The notes: generated from the sequence alone by a model not told the origin. A stretch of 64,000 bases of DNA from Guadua angustifolia (GCA_036346375.1 CM070514.1:17388463-17452462); one strand, 5' to 3'. Positions 11,793 to 23,887 are shown, counted from the first letter of the stretch. Made by a program: numbers and translations.

Positions 11793-11990
11793 GACTTGCT
11801 ACTCAATTGTTCCTCAATTAGCGAAGAAGTCGGGGCTACACCTAATAGTGTTGCGCATGCTAACTCTAATCAGAGGATGTTTGTTCAAAGCATTATCATG
11901 TATCGAATTCTTTATTCAATTGACTTGCTACTCAATTGTTTCTAAATTAAGAAGTTAGTGGGGCTACACCTAATAGTGTTGCACATGTGC
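11793..11990 (+). repeat. Direct repeat downstream of integrase in element B
   Basis: Two copies of about 70 bp (11793-11859 and about 11918-11987) share attgacttgctactcaattg and ggggctacacctaatagtgt. The gtcggggctac motif resembles the polypurine tract sequence of this branch. Confidence 0.8.
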
Positions 11991-12329
11991 AACCCGCATG
12001 CAAACCAGTTCCTATTTTTCAAACGATCACGACTAAAATCCGAGTGCTCTAAAGCGCGAATCGATGCTCCCGGATCGAAAAAAGTCTAGTCGCCTAAAAA
12101 GCACGCTTGAGGAAAAACTTCGCGTTGCTCGGGGCTACGCTAATCGGACAAGGAGATCAAGCACAAAGGAAAAATCACTCGACAAGGTCAACCAAGATCT
12201 AAATAAGGAAAAAAGAAAAGCGGCTGCGGTTAAAATAATATTACAAGAAGACCATCATTGTTCACGACTTGACATCTTTCACCAAATATACACACAAAGC
12301 AAAAGTACTCTTGCAAAAGTTCAAAATGA

Positions 12330-15300
12330 GGCCGCACTTCTCGCTTCTCGCCCTTCACGGCGCTTTTGACAAGCGGACGGCTTCAATGAGGCGTCCTTGG
12401 CCTTAACAAGCCTAGGGATGGCCTCGATCAAAGCATCAACGGCGGTGGTATCGAGGCGGCGGCCTCCCGCCCGCCGCTTCCGCCATGGCAAGATCAAATT
12501 CCGCCCGAACTTCGGCATTATCGTCTTTGGGCTCCTTGCATCGTCCCCAAAATTGAAGATGAGGTTCGCAATCCATGGCGCAGCCGGTGGGCTCGGGCGA
12601 CTCGGGAGAGAGAGGCAAGGAGAGAGATCCTCGGAGGAAGAAGAAGAGTCCATGAAGAAGAAGAGAAGAACTCGCGAAAGAAGAGTGATCGGCGTCGGTA
12701 CAATTTAGCGAGCACAAGAAGATGAAAAAAATCAAGGAGGCAATGGGCGAGCACTTCAAAGAACCCCCTTTGAAGGAAGGCGGATGGGGACGGATGAAGA
12801 GGGTAGTGCCTTTGCAAAATGCAAAAGCGAGGTCGAACTCGCTCTTATGCGAGGCAACGCTGTCCTGAGAGAGACTCAACGCCGCTCAAAGCAGCGCATG
12901 TCACTAGGGGCGGAAGGCAGTCCCTACGGACGTCTTTGTTACACATATCTCGAGGAGGCTCGAGAAACAAAAAAAATTTGGGCGGCCCGGGAGGAGCAAA
13001 AGGTTTAACGGGCCCAAGCTCAGCGGACGTGCTAAAACAAGGATTAAATATTTCACAAAGAAAATTCAAGTCAGGAGACAATTCTTTTCGACATCGGAAT
13101 AAAAGCACAAATCCAAACACGAGGAGCAAGTTTGGTACAAAGCAGAGAATTACGGGACCCGGATCTAAGTTTTTCACCAAAAGCGGCGGTATTCTTGACT
13201 TCATCCATGAGGGCAAGCGCTGATCATCATCAACAGTCTTGGCAAAACCCTCTTGGGCGACTTTTAGCTCCACTCGTGAATCTGAGACTTAGTGATCGCC
13301 AACACCTGGTGGCACTCGTAATTACAACGTCCTCCAAGTGCGTGGCAATCTTTGTGGAGGCTCCTCTAACCTTTGAATTGTGATGCTAACGTCATGAGGA
13401 CATTCTGGTGCGGCTTCATTGGGACTTAAGACCCGCAACACCTTCTCCGCGCTTCGCTTGGAAGCGTCGATCTGCGTTCGGCACATTGGATTTTTCATTA
13501 AGTACCCGTCTTGGGCTGCTGAGTTGACTCGATGCCTTTGCATTATACGGTCGGTGAGTTCGGGTCTAACAAAATGATGGCGACAAAGACATAAGGCAAA
13601 AATCAAAGAGCGACCGTCCGGTTCCTTGTTAGTCTGGCTACCTCTTTCTTGGCCTCTTCTTGGCCCTCTTGACTCTTCATTTTGGGAAAGAAAGCCTCAA
13701 GTCTTTCCGAAAATCTGAAGAAACAATGAGCGGGCTTAAGAAGGCAAAGAGTAGAATCGGGACTCAAGGCACTTTCGGACGAGAAAATACCATTAGAAGA
13801 ATTGGTGGATGCGGTTTCTCGGCCTCGAGATTGGACATGACGCCGAAGCCCTTCCAGTTCTTCGTGATTTTCTATGCGAACGCAGCGAGGGCTTCCTCCG
13901 GTTCGTTCTTGGAGCTGCTCAACCTCGCAGCGTAATCTTTTCGCATTTTCATCCTCGGGAACAACCTTTGAAGAAGATAGTTAGGTCCTTGGCGAAAACG
14001 ACAAACGGCTGAAATGGCGGAACAACATCAAGCCGCGAGAAAAGAAGATCTTTGAAGAAAAGTCTGGCGCAAACAATTCACCTTGCCGGTAGCGTGCACT
14101 CCGAAAGCAAACATCAACGGCGCCCGATCTTGTCTTCGATCTCACCATCAAAAGGACTAAGTCACCTTCGTCATCGATAAATGCACCTTTGCAGGAGATC
14201 TTGGGTGGGGAGGTGAAGGAATTCGATGCATGGTGGTGGTAGCAAGGAAGAGGTGGAAAGAGCTTCGTGACAAAAAAAAAAGGCGGCATCAATAGAAGGC
14301 GTCATATGGGTAGTCGGCTCGAGAGGAAAAGGCGGCGGTATCACTCGGCTCGAGGCACTTTCGATCTCGAAATTGCCGAGGCATAACATCAGTCGGCGTC
14401 TCAGCCCCTGCCACGTCAGCCGGGCTTCCACCAGCAACCATAGAAGGCCTCAAGACCGGTTCCTCATGAAGAATTTCTTCAACAGGATCCCTGCAAGAAA
14501 TAGCGATCAGGACACGATCCAGAGGGGAGCAAGGAGGGGGAGACAAGGGAATCCAACCTGTTGGACCTTGTTATCCTGCACTTCAAACCCCTCCGGGTGG
14601 GAGGACTATCACCAGGAACATCAGTCGGGCATACGAGCGAAGGCGTGCTCTCGGTGGCAGTACGGGCCTGAGGCTCGGAAATTTCATGTATCGAAGATTG
14701 GCTTGAAGAGGAAGAAGTCGGGGGAGGAGGCTGCATAGTTGCGGTGTCCCTAATCTTTGGGCCACCAGTCGGACGTACATTGCTCACCGACTGCTTCCTC
14801 TTAGCTTCACGGACAATTGGTTTTTTCCCTTTCCCGACGGGATCATCACCAGGACCACCTATTTTGCTCCGCTTCGGCTGGTGCCTCTGAGAGGCCGACG
14901 GTCAAGAAATATCCGCTTGTCACTCTTATGGACGAAATTCGGAGCGTAGTAGCGTCGAGAAGAAGGCTTCTCGATCTGCAAGTCCGAAAAGCGAAGAACA
15001 CATATTGAGATCAAAATCTGGTGAAGAGCAAAAAGATTGACATAGAGACACCATGGAAACCTCTTCTAGAAGGGAGCGGGATGTAGTTTTGTAAAAGGCC
15101 TCGGTTTCGAGGAACGCGATCTTCTCATTTGGGGCAAAGAAATCGGCGACGATGAAGAACAGCTGCGGAAGAAATGTCATCGATAACCTCCAGCGTCCGG
15201 ATCATTGCGGCCTTCATACTCATGCCGGGATGAACTTCGGTCCTTGAAATTTGGATTCGTAGTCTTGAAGTTAGCAACAACGGCCATGCCGATAAGCCCA

Positions 15301-15900
15301 TCCCCTTCAAGTCGACAATCAGCCCAGGAGATCAGCCACTGGTTCATTTAGTTGTCTTTGGGAAGCGATATCCGATCGGAGAAGGCTTGGGTGGAGTCGG
15401 TGAAGGCGAGCAATGGGGGTCGAGATTGGCGCAATAAAACCACTCTTGGTGCCAACCCTTATTCGAGGTTTTAAAGGGAATGTGAAGATAAGATTTTTTC
15501 ATGCCCTCCCTCAGCTGAAACCCGGCACCGCCAACTGTTTTGGGAGAATTCTTGCTGGGGAAGGGCTTGAGGAGGAAAAGATGGCGAAAAAGATCAAAAT
15601 GAGGCCGAACGCCAAGATAGGTCTCACAGAGATTAACAAAAGCAGCAATTTGAAGAATGGAGTTAGGGTTAAGATGAGTTAACTCGATTCCATAAAACTC
15701 GAGCAGCCGCATGAAGAAGGGGGATCTTAGGAGGCCAAGCCCAGCAACAAAAATGATTCAAAGGCGACCACCTCTTCAAAGACGAGGAGTAGGGCGGAAT
15801 TCACTGCTTGTGGGCGGCGGCAAGCATCACCAAAGGTGGAAAAACACCAATGCCGACCAAATCCTCCAATCGTCCTCCGTCGTCACGAAGTAGCCCAATC
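12330..15900 (-). pseudogene. Antisense extra ORF of element B (Transposase_28, 'putative gypsy type transposon' domain)
   Basis: Read on the minus strand, the clearest part is 15344-15712: FYGIELTHLNPNSILQIAAF, FRHLFLLKPFPSK, VGGAGFQLREG and FKTSNKGWHQEWFYCAN. This is the domain known from grass Tat-type elements as 'putative gypsy type transposon' (PF04195, recognised from memory). Its N-terminal lead-in starts near 15893. Downstream (minus direction, 15300 to 12330) the frame breaks repeatedly and turns into serine/proline-rich and charged segments typical of the tail of this protein. It lies between integrase and the 3' LTR and opposes pol, as in related elements. The protein's role is not established. 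The ORFs given by the plus strand here are mostly shadows. Confidence 0.8.
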
Positions 15901-16567
15901 TTTGGTCGGCGGATGGGGAAGCGGTTATGGAGAAGAAGGCAACATTCTTGAATAAAGAATCCTCGCGATCGCGTGAAAACTAGGAGTAACGAGAAAAGTT
16001 AGCCCTAGCGGCGGAGGTTCTTGAAGGAGAAGAAAGTTGGAGAACAAAGGGCAAGTAGCAGCGGTATAAAGCCACTCTATTTGCTCTCTGTATTGATAAG
16101 GAAGCGGCGCGATTCTCGCCTAGGCGGAAATCGCATCACCCTTCCCAAAACTCTGAAACCGCCCTAGGGAGCATTTCGGGGTGGGCTGGCAAGTACGCAC
16201 GACGTATGTAACTACCGATGGCCCAAAAGAATCAAGTTAACAGGTGGTATGCCCCAAGATGGGCCCAAAAGCGTAAATCATAATGCGGAATAGATGGGTA
16301 CCACCCCAGAAGCAACATCCTCTTATGGTATGCCTCATGTCAGGCCAAAAGCTGATAGCGTTTACAGAACGAAATCAGGTGCCGTAAAGATGATTTTTGA
16401 AACATACAAGAAATCGATCGGCACTGTGTCCGGGACAAAACGACTCAAAACAAAAGAGAATTGGCGAGTTCTTCGTGACCTCTTTTGCCCAACGACAAGC
16501 ACTCGGCTAAAAGCACTCGGGAAGGCTTAATTTGGAAGGCATTCGATCATGAAGCACTCGGGGCTAT
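15901..16567 (+). other. 3' untranslated region and polypurine tract of element B
   Basis: No coding sequence is recognised. The segment ends agcactcggggctat (16552-16566), directly before the LTR start; ctcggggctat is the polypurine-tract-like sequence of this gypsy branch. Confidence 0.6.
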
Positions 16568-17026
16568 TGTGGGATATGTATGTCGGGGCCCTGCAAGATC
16601 CTCAAGGCTCGGCCAAAGCGAACTTGGATCATGTCATTGGATAAAGCCAAGGTTACTTGGGCCAAGCAAAGCGTGAAGAATCGAGATAGGCCTTAGTTAA
16701 AAAGCCAAAGTCGTATTGGGTAGGGGATGATTGTAATCCAAACCGTCACGGCTCGGGATAAAACCCCTACTTAGTATCCGAGTAGGACTCAATATTATAA
16801 CGCCCTTCTCTATTATATAAAGGGAGGGCGGGGCATCTCAAAGCAGAACAAGGCAGAACATCTCGCCGACAATCGCCTAGCCACATATAATTCGAGCCGC
16901 AGGACTAGGGTATTATCTCCATCGTGAGAGCCCGAACCTGTATACATCGGGTGTTCTTGTGCTACCATCAAGTTTGGATCCAGCGCGTAGCCCCCTTTTC
17001 ATTATTGTCGGTAACAAACGTCGACA
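16568..17026 (+). mobile_element. 3' LTR of element B
   Basis: It begins TGTGGGATATGTATGTCGGG and ends cgtcgaca. It carries the same TATA element and the same ggactagggtattatctcc block as the left copy; differences are scattered single bases and short indels. Confidence 0.87.
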
Positions 17027-18349
17027 TGTGTACCTGATCAGAAAGAGCTCAAGGAGCTGTTACTCAAAGAAGCGTATGAGACTTTGTACTCCATACACCC
17101 TGGAAGTACCAAGATGTACCAAGATCTCAAGGAAAGGTATTGGTGGCCTAGCATGAAGCGTGAGATTGAAGAATATGTTGCTCTTTGTGATGTCTGCCAG
17201 AAGGTCAAAGCTGAGCATCAGAGACCAGCAGGATTGCTTCAACTATTGAAGATTCCTGAGTGGAAATGGGAAGAAATTGGTATGGATTTTATTACTGGAC
17301 TTCCTAAGACCCAAGCAGGTTATGATTCGATCTGGATGATAGTAGATCGATTAACTAAGGTAGCTCACTTCATTCCGGTTAAGACTACCTACTTTGGAGA
17401 TAAATTAGTAGAATTATATATGTCAAGGATTGTCGGTCTTCATGGAGTACCTAAGAAGATTGTCTCCGATAGAGGAACTCAGTTTACTTCTCGTTTTTGG
17501 CAGAGTTTGCATGAATCTATGGGAACTCATCTCAGGTTCGATCTTGCCTATCATCCTCAAACCGATGGACGCATGAGGCGAGTGAATCGATTCTTGAGGA
17601 TATGTTAGAGCACAGTGCCTTGACTTATGGTGTTAAGTGGGGCAAGTGTTTGCCCTATCACGAGTTTTCTTACAATAACAATTATCGAGCGATCTGCAAA
17701 TGTCTCCTTTGAAGCCTTATATGACGTAAAATGCGAACCCTCTCAATTGGAAAGAGACCGGAGAAAGACAGTTATTTGGTCCTACCATATTGCAAGAAGC
17801 TGAAGAGCAAGTGCAGTTAATCAGAGACAAGTTAAAGATCTCTCAAAGTAGACAGAAGAGTTATGCAGATAATCGTCGCCGAGATTTGAGTTTCGAGCCC
17901 AATGATTATGTGTATCTTAGAGTCACCCCTCTGAAAGGAGTTAAGAGATTTCAAGTAAAAGAAAAGCTTGCCCCTAGATACGTGGGACCATTTAAAGTCT
18001 TGGAACGAAGAGGAGAAGTTGCTTACAAGCTCGAGTTGCCTCAGTCCTTCGCTGGAATCCATGATGTGTTTCACGTGTCACAATTAAAGAAATGTTTGCG
18101 AGTGCCAGAAGAACAAATGCCGTTGGAAGCCATTGATTTGCAAGAGAATCTCACCTACAAGGAGCAGCCAGTGAAGATTTTGGATGTTGCAGAGCACATC
18201 ACGAGAAGCAAGATCATCCGTTTTTGCAAAGTCCAGTGGAGCAATCATTCCGAAGAGGAAGCCACTTGGGAGCGAGAAGAGGATCTGAAGTCCGAGTTTC
18301 CCCACCTATTCTCTAGCGGTCTAAATCTAGGAATTAGAGATTCCATTTA
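17027..18349 (+). pseudogene. pol: pol of element A: integrase and chromodomain
   Basis: It resumes the host pol interrupted at 7605. The zinc domain (SIHPGSTKMYQ, CDVCQKVK) and core (GMDFITGLPK, YDSIWMIVDRLTKVAHFIP, SDRGTQF) are readable. The expected third catalytic residue falls in a damaged stretch (DGRMRRVN), so the acidic residue is lost. A frameshift ends the frame at 17608, and 17608-17790 is scrambled. The frame reopens at 17790-18350 with YADNRRRDLSFEPNDYVYLR, YVGPFKVLERRGEVAYKLEL and a C-terminal chromodomain (ILDVAEHITRSKIIRFCKV, QWSNHSEEEATWEREEDL). The chromodomain is what assigns A to the chromoviruses. Confidence 0.94.
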
Positions 18350-18359
18350 AGGGGAGGTT
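18349..18359 (+). promoter_or_regulatory. Polypurine tract of element A
   Basis: aaggggaggtt stands immediately before the TGTAATATTCCC start of the 3' LTR. Confidence 0.85.
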
Positions 18360-19768
18360 TGTAATATTCCCAATTTCGGTCTTTTGCATAAAGTTAATTT
18401 AAATTAATTAAATTCAAAATTTGGATTTTTCTTGGTGTTCTAATTAACCTGGCATCTATATCCTTCCGAAATTGAAGTTCAATCTTTTACCGTCCGCAAA
18501 ATCAAATTCTCAATTCCGGTCCTTATTCAAAATTTCACCCGAGTTCCAAAATGCTCAAAAAATATCAAAATGCACTAAAATCGATTCCAAATATTCTATA
18601 ATGATTTTGAGAATTTTTCCAAGATTTATAGAAACCCTTTGGTATTTTATCTCTCGCGCTTTATCCAAATCCATTTTATGCGTCCCGAAATAATCTAAAT
18701 TCCAAAATTCATCTAAAAATAGTGAAACCAATTTTATTGGGTTCTATTTTATTATTTACGATTTTTAGAATTTTTCCGAAATTTTTAGACCTCGTTTCCT
18801 ATTTTATCTCGCACGCTTTAAATTTTTCACTGTTTATCTTCCCCATTGGACTGACAGTTCTAGTTCTTTTGCAAGCCGATTTTCAATTCTTCATATCTTC
18901 CATTATACTGCACCAAAACGCGTGGGATTTGAAGCATTGCGACGGCGTCGTAATGGAGATTGATTATCCCACCATTGCTTATCCCGAAATCAAGCGAAAC
19001 GGTCGCTGCAATCAAATCTTTGCCGTTTCTTGTTTTAGCCATAACTCTTTCGTTTCTTCGTCTCTCCGAGCGTGTGAGTACTCCAAACGTGCGTATCGAC
19101 GTCCTCTACACCGTGCTCACCTTACCCCTTTGGTTCTGTGTCGTTTGCCATCCCAAAACTTAAGAAAACAGTACGCCCGACGTTCTCCAAAGACACCGGC
19201 GAGCCATCTTTTGCTCCGGTGAGTTTTCTGGCAAAGCAACCGCGTCACTTTGTGCCATTTGCCACCGTGATCACAACCATTCAATCGGATTTGATTTTCG
19301 TTGCAGATTGACTCCGAATTTCGAGTTTGTTTGTCGGGTTGTTCGTCGCTTCCGGTGTCGATTGCGCTCATTCCGGCCATCTCCTCCAAAATCCGGCACC
19401 ACCGTTGGATTCGCGCCGACGAGATCTTTCCGGTGCTCACTTTCCCTAACTCCTCCATCCTTTCCTCTCTTGCGCAAATACCCCCTGTAGCTCTGCCGGT
19501 GCAGCCGTCGTGGTACTGTAGCGCCGAGTGGTTACTGTAGCATTGCGGGTACTGTAGTGCCAAGTGGTACTGTAGCCGAGTGCTGTTCATCTTTTCCATC
19601 GAAACTTCAGAAATCCTGTTCTTTCTCATACGAACTCCGATTGAGCCGATTCAAATTTCTAAATTTTTGTAAAATCGAGCTCTACATTCCAGAACCATTT
19701 ATTTTCAGATTTGACCTTGTTTGTCTCTGTTTTGTATTTATTTTGTTTATTGCTTTCTTTTCCGGTAG

Positions 19769-19831
19769 ACGTGAATCTAGAAGGAGCGAACGGAGACTTC
19801 GAAGACCAAGATTCAGTGCTTGAACAGCAAG
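19769..19831 (+). other. LTR mini-exon 1, element A second LTR
   Basis: 63 nt between CCGGTAG and G|GCAAGT, the same length and phase as 3021-3083. The few substitutions (for example GCA/GCG and TTT/TTC) are silent. Confidence 0.5.
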
Positions 19832-21025
19832 GCAAGTCGTAGTCCTTTGATCATATTGAACCCATGTTTGCAAAAGTAATTTGTTTTATACAATTACATG
19901 CTATTTGCGTATCAATGCTAGTTTGTGGGAGTAGCTATTCACCTGATTGCCAGTATGCCACCTTGATTATTGGAATGCCGTGTATCCATTGTCAACCCTA
20001 GGTTGGGTTGTTTACTAGTTGGACATAATTGTAGTACCAACATTGGGTTAACGTAGCTATGCTTAGACACGCTTGAGTAAATGCGTTGGGATTCATATCA
20101 CTGTGAACTAATGTTAATTTTGACCTAATGAGATATTGAATTGTGGTTGTTGACCCTGTTGTAAAACTTGTTGTGCCATGGCGAGGATGCCATTGGTCTT
20201 GGTTGAACAAAATGTTTTCCCTCGAGCAAGTGATCGTGCGATAAAGAAGTCTTGTCTAGCACATTGGGATGTGGTTGTCTTGCTTGAGATAATTTAAGAA
20301 CTTAATCTTGTGCGCCATTAGGCTGGGCCTAACGTGCAACCACAAGTGCAGTATGGGATGACCTAGTGATTAATTTGCAATGTCTAGTCTTAAATCTTGC
20401 CAAATGTTGGTGTGGGTTCGGGTTAGGCGGGTAGATTCGAGAAGGCTCAAGAGGGGCCCGAGTGGCGAAACCTTAGAGGCGATCTTGAGTTTAGACATGC
20501 ATTGTAAAGGCTTTGTCATGATATCTCTGCGACACACCAAAGGAAGTGTGTTATTACAGTTGCGCTAAAGATGTTCATGTCTTGTGGGTAAAGTTGTACA
20601 ACCTCTGCAGAGTGTCGGACTATTGAATAGCCGTGTCATGGTCATGGACAAGCAGGGGATTTCACACGGGGTATAGAGTGTTTTCTTGAAATGTGGAATT
20701 GTTGGGATGGGAGCAGGGAGTTCACTATTGTTTTGTTGTCTAAAGCTATCTTTGTTGAATTATGTGGTTGATACTTGTTTGAATGATGTAGGGTGATGCC
20801 TCGTTATTACATTCATGTTGTCTACCATTGATTTACCAGCTTATTTAATATTGTTTTTATCAACATGCCTTCAATCTATTTACTGTATTTCAATTCAAGT
20901 TATTGCTTTCTGCAAATAAACCATATGACTATCCTTTGTCAAGCCGTGCATGAATATATTGCATCATTTCCCTACGGCTTGTTGAGTACGTGTTGTACTC
21001 ACAGCTTTACGCCCCTGTTGTTCAG

Positions 21026-21090
21026 TTGCTGAGGAAGGACTAGGGAATGAATATCAAGAGAAGGAGTACTTTGAAGACTACGTCGACTAG
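21026..21090 (+). other. LTR mini-exon 2, element A second LTR (acceptor intact)
   Basis: Preceded by gcccctgttgttcag, a good acceptor. Entering in phase 1, the frame stays open (AEEGLGNEYQEKEYFEDYVD) to TAG at 21088-21090. The joined phase with mini-exon 1 (19831) is correct. Confidence 0.5.
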
Positions 21091-21366
21091 GAAGGCGTTC
21101 CCCAGACGATTGCCTGTGGCATGTCGAATGGCCTAAGTTATTATGTTTCCGCTGGAACAGTTTCACTTGTTTCTTAAGCCAAGAGGCATTGGTGTATGAA
21201 CCTTGACCATAAGGTCGTTTGCTTTATTCAATAATAATTTGATTTTTCTTAGTTATTTCGTTGAATGGAATGATATGTCATCTATGTTTCCACTGTGTGC
21301 ACTAAGCGTGATCTGGACTAGTGCAAGATATACCTGAAGGTTTTGGTTGCATATCCGGTCCCGACA

Positions 21367-21865
21367 GAGATGGTATCGAGCCATATCGATTTGAGGTCGC
21401 TCTCTTAGTTAGCATGGTCTTCAAAATTATTTTCTAAATCAAACCAACAAATTGGTATTTAATAGTTTGTCTCTTCTCATCTTATTCCTAGGTTCCTATT
21501 CCTCATCTTTGCTGAAACATTGCTTTGAAATTTAAATTGATCTTATATCATGAAACATCTCAAAGCCATGGATCTTCTGCAGGGAATCAAATCAAGGGAG
21601 GCAATGATCAAGACATCAAAGAGTATGTTCGAGAAGACTATCATATAAGATAGGTTTCTGGTGCTCTATAGGTTTGAGCATGCTATTTCTTTTCAGTTTA
21701 GCTACGTTTAGCCTGCGTATACTAGGATTTTTTTTTGTTGCTCGTATGCCGGGTATGTTGTACACCTGCCTCCAGCATGGTGTTACAACCATACCTTAGT
21801 TGGATGCTTTTATTGCATCTTTATTTTGTAGCCTTTTCAGCTATGTCTTTGGTTGGCCTTTGTTC
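21367..21865 (+). mobile_element. Duplicate 5' leader of element A, with primer-binding site
   Basis: It repeats 4605-5098 almost base for base, including tggtatcgagcca at 21371-21383 (tRNA-iMet-type site lacking one A). The match stops abruptly at ggcctttgttct, just before gag, where CACTA sequence begins. Confidence 0.88.
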
Positions 21866-22715
21866 TCGACCAAGGGTAGCATTGTTAAAGGTTATGCAAC
21901 CGAAGAGTTCATCAAATTCAGCTTGGATTACAAAGCTCAGGTCGAACTGATAGGTGTGCCTCAATCCCACCGTGAGGGTAGGCTCCAAGGTATCGGGACC
22001 ATCGGAAGGAAAACAATCATGCTTGATCCAGTTGCAACACATGGCTGTTGTGGCCCCGTATATAGACGAGCACAAGCATTGGCTACGACAAGAGAATCTG
22101 TCGTGGTAGGAGTATTTGATTATCAGACAGCATAACCTTAAATTTAACAGATGGTTGAAGGAGTGACAACTGATCATTGCAAGCTCCGTAGGTGATACGC
22201 TGACATGGTGGCAAAAGGGCCGGTATTTACTGTTGTAACATGAAAAGGATACGACCTAAATGGGTACACATTTTACACGAGAGATCAGAACATGAATTGC
22301 ACAAACCAAAACAACGGTGTTTGTGTAGATGCATTCAATACCACTGGCTCAATGAGGAGCTCGTACTATGGGTTCATTGAGAAAATTTGGGAGCTCAACT
22401 ACATACTTTTCAAGATCCCCTTATTTGGGTGACGTTGGGTTAACCTGCAGCATGTAAAGGTTAACAAGTATGGTGTTACTACTGTAGACCTTGAACGTGT
22501 CAGATACCAAGACGAACCATTTGTTCTCGCTAACCAAGTTGTTCAAGTCTTCTGTTTAACTGACCCATCCAACAAGAAGCGCCACGTGGATTTTCAGGGA
22601 AAGAGGAGGATTGTCAGAGCTGAGAATGTGGTAGATGAGGAAGAATACAATTAGTTTGACGAGTTGCCTCCTATCAGTACTGGCATCATGTACGGTTCAA
22701 GAAGATCAGCCTAAG
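21866..22715 (+). pseudogene. CACTA (En/Spm-like) transposase, C-terminal part with DUF4216-like domain
   Basis: The reading begins mid-protein (KGYATEEFIKF, VELIGVPQSHREGRLQGIG). After frame breaks it shows NGYTFYTRDQ, GVCVDAFNTTGS, YYGFIEKIWELNY, VNKYGVTTVDLERV and YQDEPFVLANQVVQVF, ending DEEEYN.FDELPPI. These are hallmarks of the C-terminus of grass CACTA TNP2-type transposases (DUF4216 region). Stops at several points and a missing N-terminal two-thirds make it non-functional. Its left edge abuts element A's leader with no terminal repeat, so it is a deletion junction. Confidence 0.85.
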
Positions 22716-23500
22716 GAAACTAGCTACACCCGTGTCGATCATTGTGAAAGGCTAATTTTTATATAGAAGAATAAGCAAGTAGAGATGTGATGAGATCGTT
22801 ATGTTTATTTCAAGTGTACCTATATTATAATTAATGAGAAGTATCTACATATTATAATTAACGAGATGTATTTGAAATGTATGTATTACAAAATTAATTT
22901 GGTAGTAGATAAGATTAATTTAATGTATTACAAACTGTATACAAGCTTAAAACTATTTACATAAAACATGCTTAAAAAAACTAGGTAAAAAACAAACATC
23001 AAGAAAACTACTTACATTTTATTATTAATTTCAGAAAATCTTAAGTTGGATAACAAAATTAACTTTTGTTGCAAAAGTGTAGGCACAAAAAACTACTTAA
23101 AAATAAACTATCTAACAAAACAGTCTTAAAATAATGTACTTAATGGTAACCTACAAAAAAATTCACATCATAGACGTTCAAGTTTTGAATCGTCTATGTT
23201 GGGTAGAATCACAGACGGTTGAAAACTAGAACCGTCTGTGATTCCCTTGCCAATTGCCCCTGCCACACCCAAGCTCTCATCATAGACACTTCAACATTAC
23301 AACCATTTGGGATAAGTCGAGCATGCACAAAAAGAAAATTAGTTTCCCTAGGATTCGAACCCGAGACCCCCTCTACGCAGACCAAATCTTTTGCCAACTA
23401 AGTTAAGTACCACTTGTGAGATGTTATGCCTATTATTTATATGAGGTTATTTGCATCATAGACGGTTCTATACTGGAGCCGTCTGCAATGTGGTTCCTAT
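22716..23500 (+). mobile_element. CACTA noncoding flank with 'agacggtt' subterminal repeats
   Basis: 22716-23160 is AT-rich with no gene visible. Three inverted pairs then follow at 23168-23200, 23210-23241 and 23452-23490, of the form agacggtt...aaccgtct, the subterminal repeat style of grass CACTA elements. The same motif recurs at 52338-52600. No terminal CACTA sequence is visible at the right edge. Confidence 0.75.
23330..23410 (-). other. tRNA-like segment inside CACTA flank
   Basis: On the minus strand there is an A-box-like ttagttggcaaaag and a perfect B-box-like ggttcgaatcc (complement of 23351-23361), spaced as in a tRNA gene. The stems do not close into a good cloverleaf, so this is a tRNA-derived relic and not a tRNA gene. 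Confidence 0.4.
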
Positions 23501-23589
23501 TTCTTCTACCCCTATCATTCTGACCTTGTACCCCCATCGTTTTGACCTCTGCTCGAAACTATCTCGCTAGTGCCGCCATCCACCTCCAC

Positions 23590-23770
23590 CATCGCACCCT
23601 AGTCGGTGCTACTGTGAGCCTCCACCTGTGCCCTAGCCTCCCTCTCCTCCACCACCTCCGCTCGTGCCCTAGCCTCCCTCTCCTCCACCGCCTCTACCTC
23701 CACCCTAGCCCTAGCCTTCGTCTCTTCCACTGCCTCTACCTTCACCCGAGCCCTAGCCCTAGTCACTACC
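23590..23770 (+). repeat. Degenerate pyrimidine-rich tandem repeat
   Basis: Blocks such as ccctagcctccctctcctcc and acctccaccctagccctag recur with an irregular period. The open frame across it (23542-23892) is low-complexity and not a recognisable protein. Confidence 0.65.
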
Positions 23771-23887
23771 CGGCTCGACCTCCCTTCGCCCCTCCTCCCT
23801 CTCTTCGTAAGCCCTCCCCCTCGGTGGTGTGCCCTCACCTCTGCTCCCTCCTCCCTCCAATTGCCTCCGCCCGTGCCAGAAGTCCTC

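Larger units (their letters stand above)
7606..17026 (+). mobile_element. Tat/RIRE2-like Ty3/gypsy element B, nested in element A
   Basis: Two LTRs of about 460 bp bound 8.5 kb of internal DNA. The host pol reading frame stops at the left edge and resumes at the right edge. Flanking pentamers are tgtct (7601-7605) and tgtgt (17027-17031), four of five matching, as expected of an aged target-site duplication. The interior holds RT, RNase H and integrase of the non-chromodomain Tat branch, and an extra antisense ORF after integrase. Confidence 0.9.
18360..21366 (+). mobile_element. Second LTR of element A (about 3.0 kb), shared by two units
   Basis: It matches 1628-4604 from TGTAAT to CCGACA. 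Unlike an ordinary 3' LTR, it is followed by a primer-binding site and leader, so it acts as the 3' LTR of one unit and the 5' LTR of a second. Confidence 0.9.

Noticed and set aside
12064..12369. Plus-strand lysine-rich frame after integrase of B
   Set aside because: Coiled-coil-like composition but no relative recognised; overlaps the antisense ORF's end.
23330..23410. True tRNA gene
   Set aside because: Boxes A and B are present but stems do not pair into a cloverleaf; same for 62541-62601.
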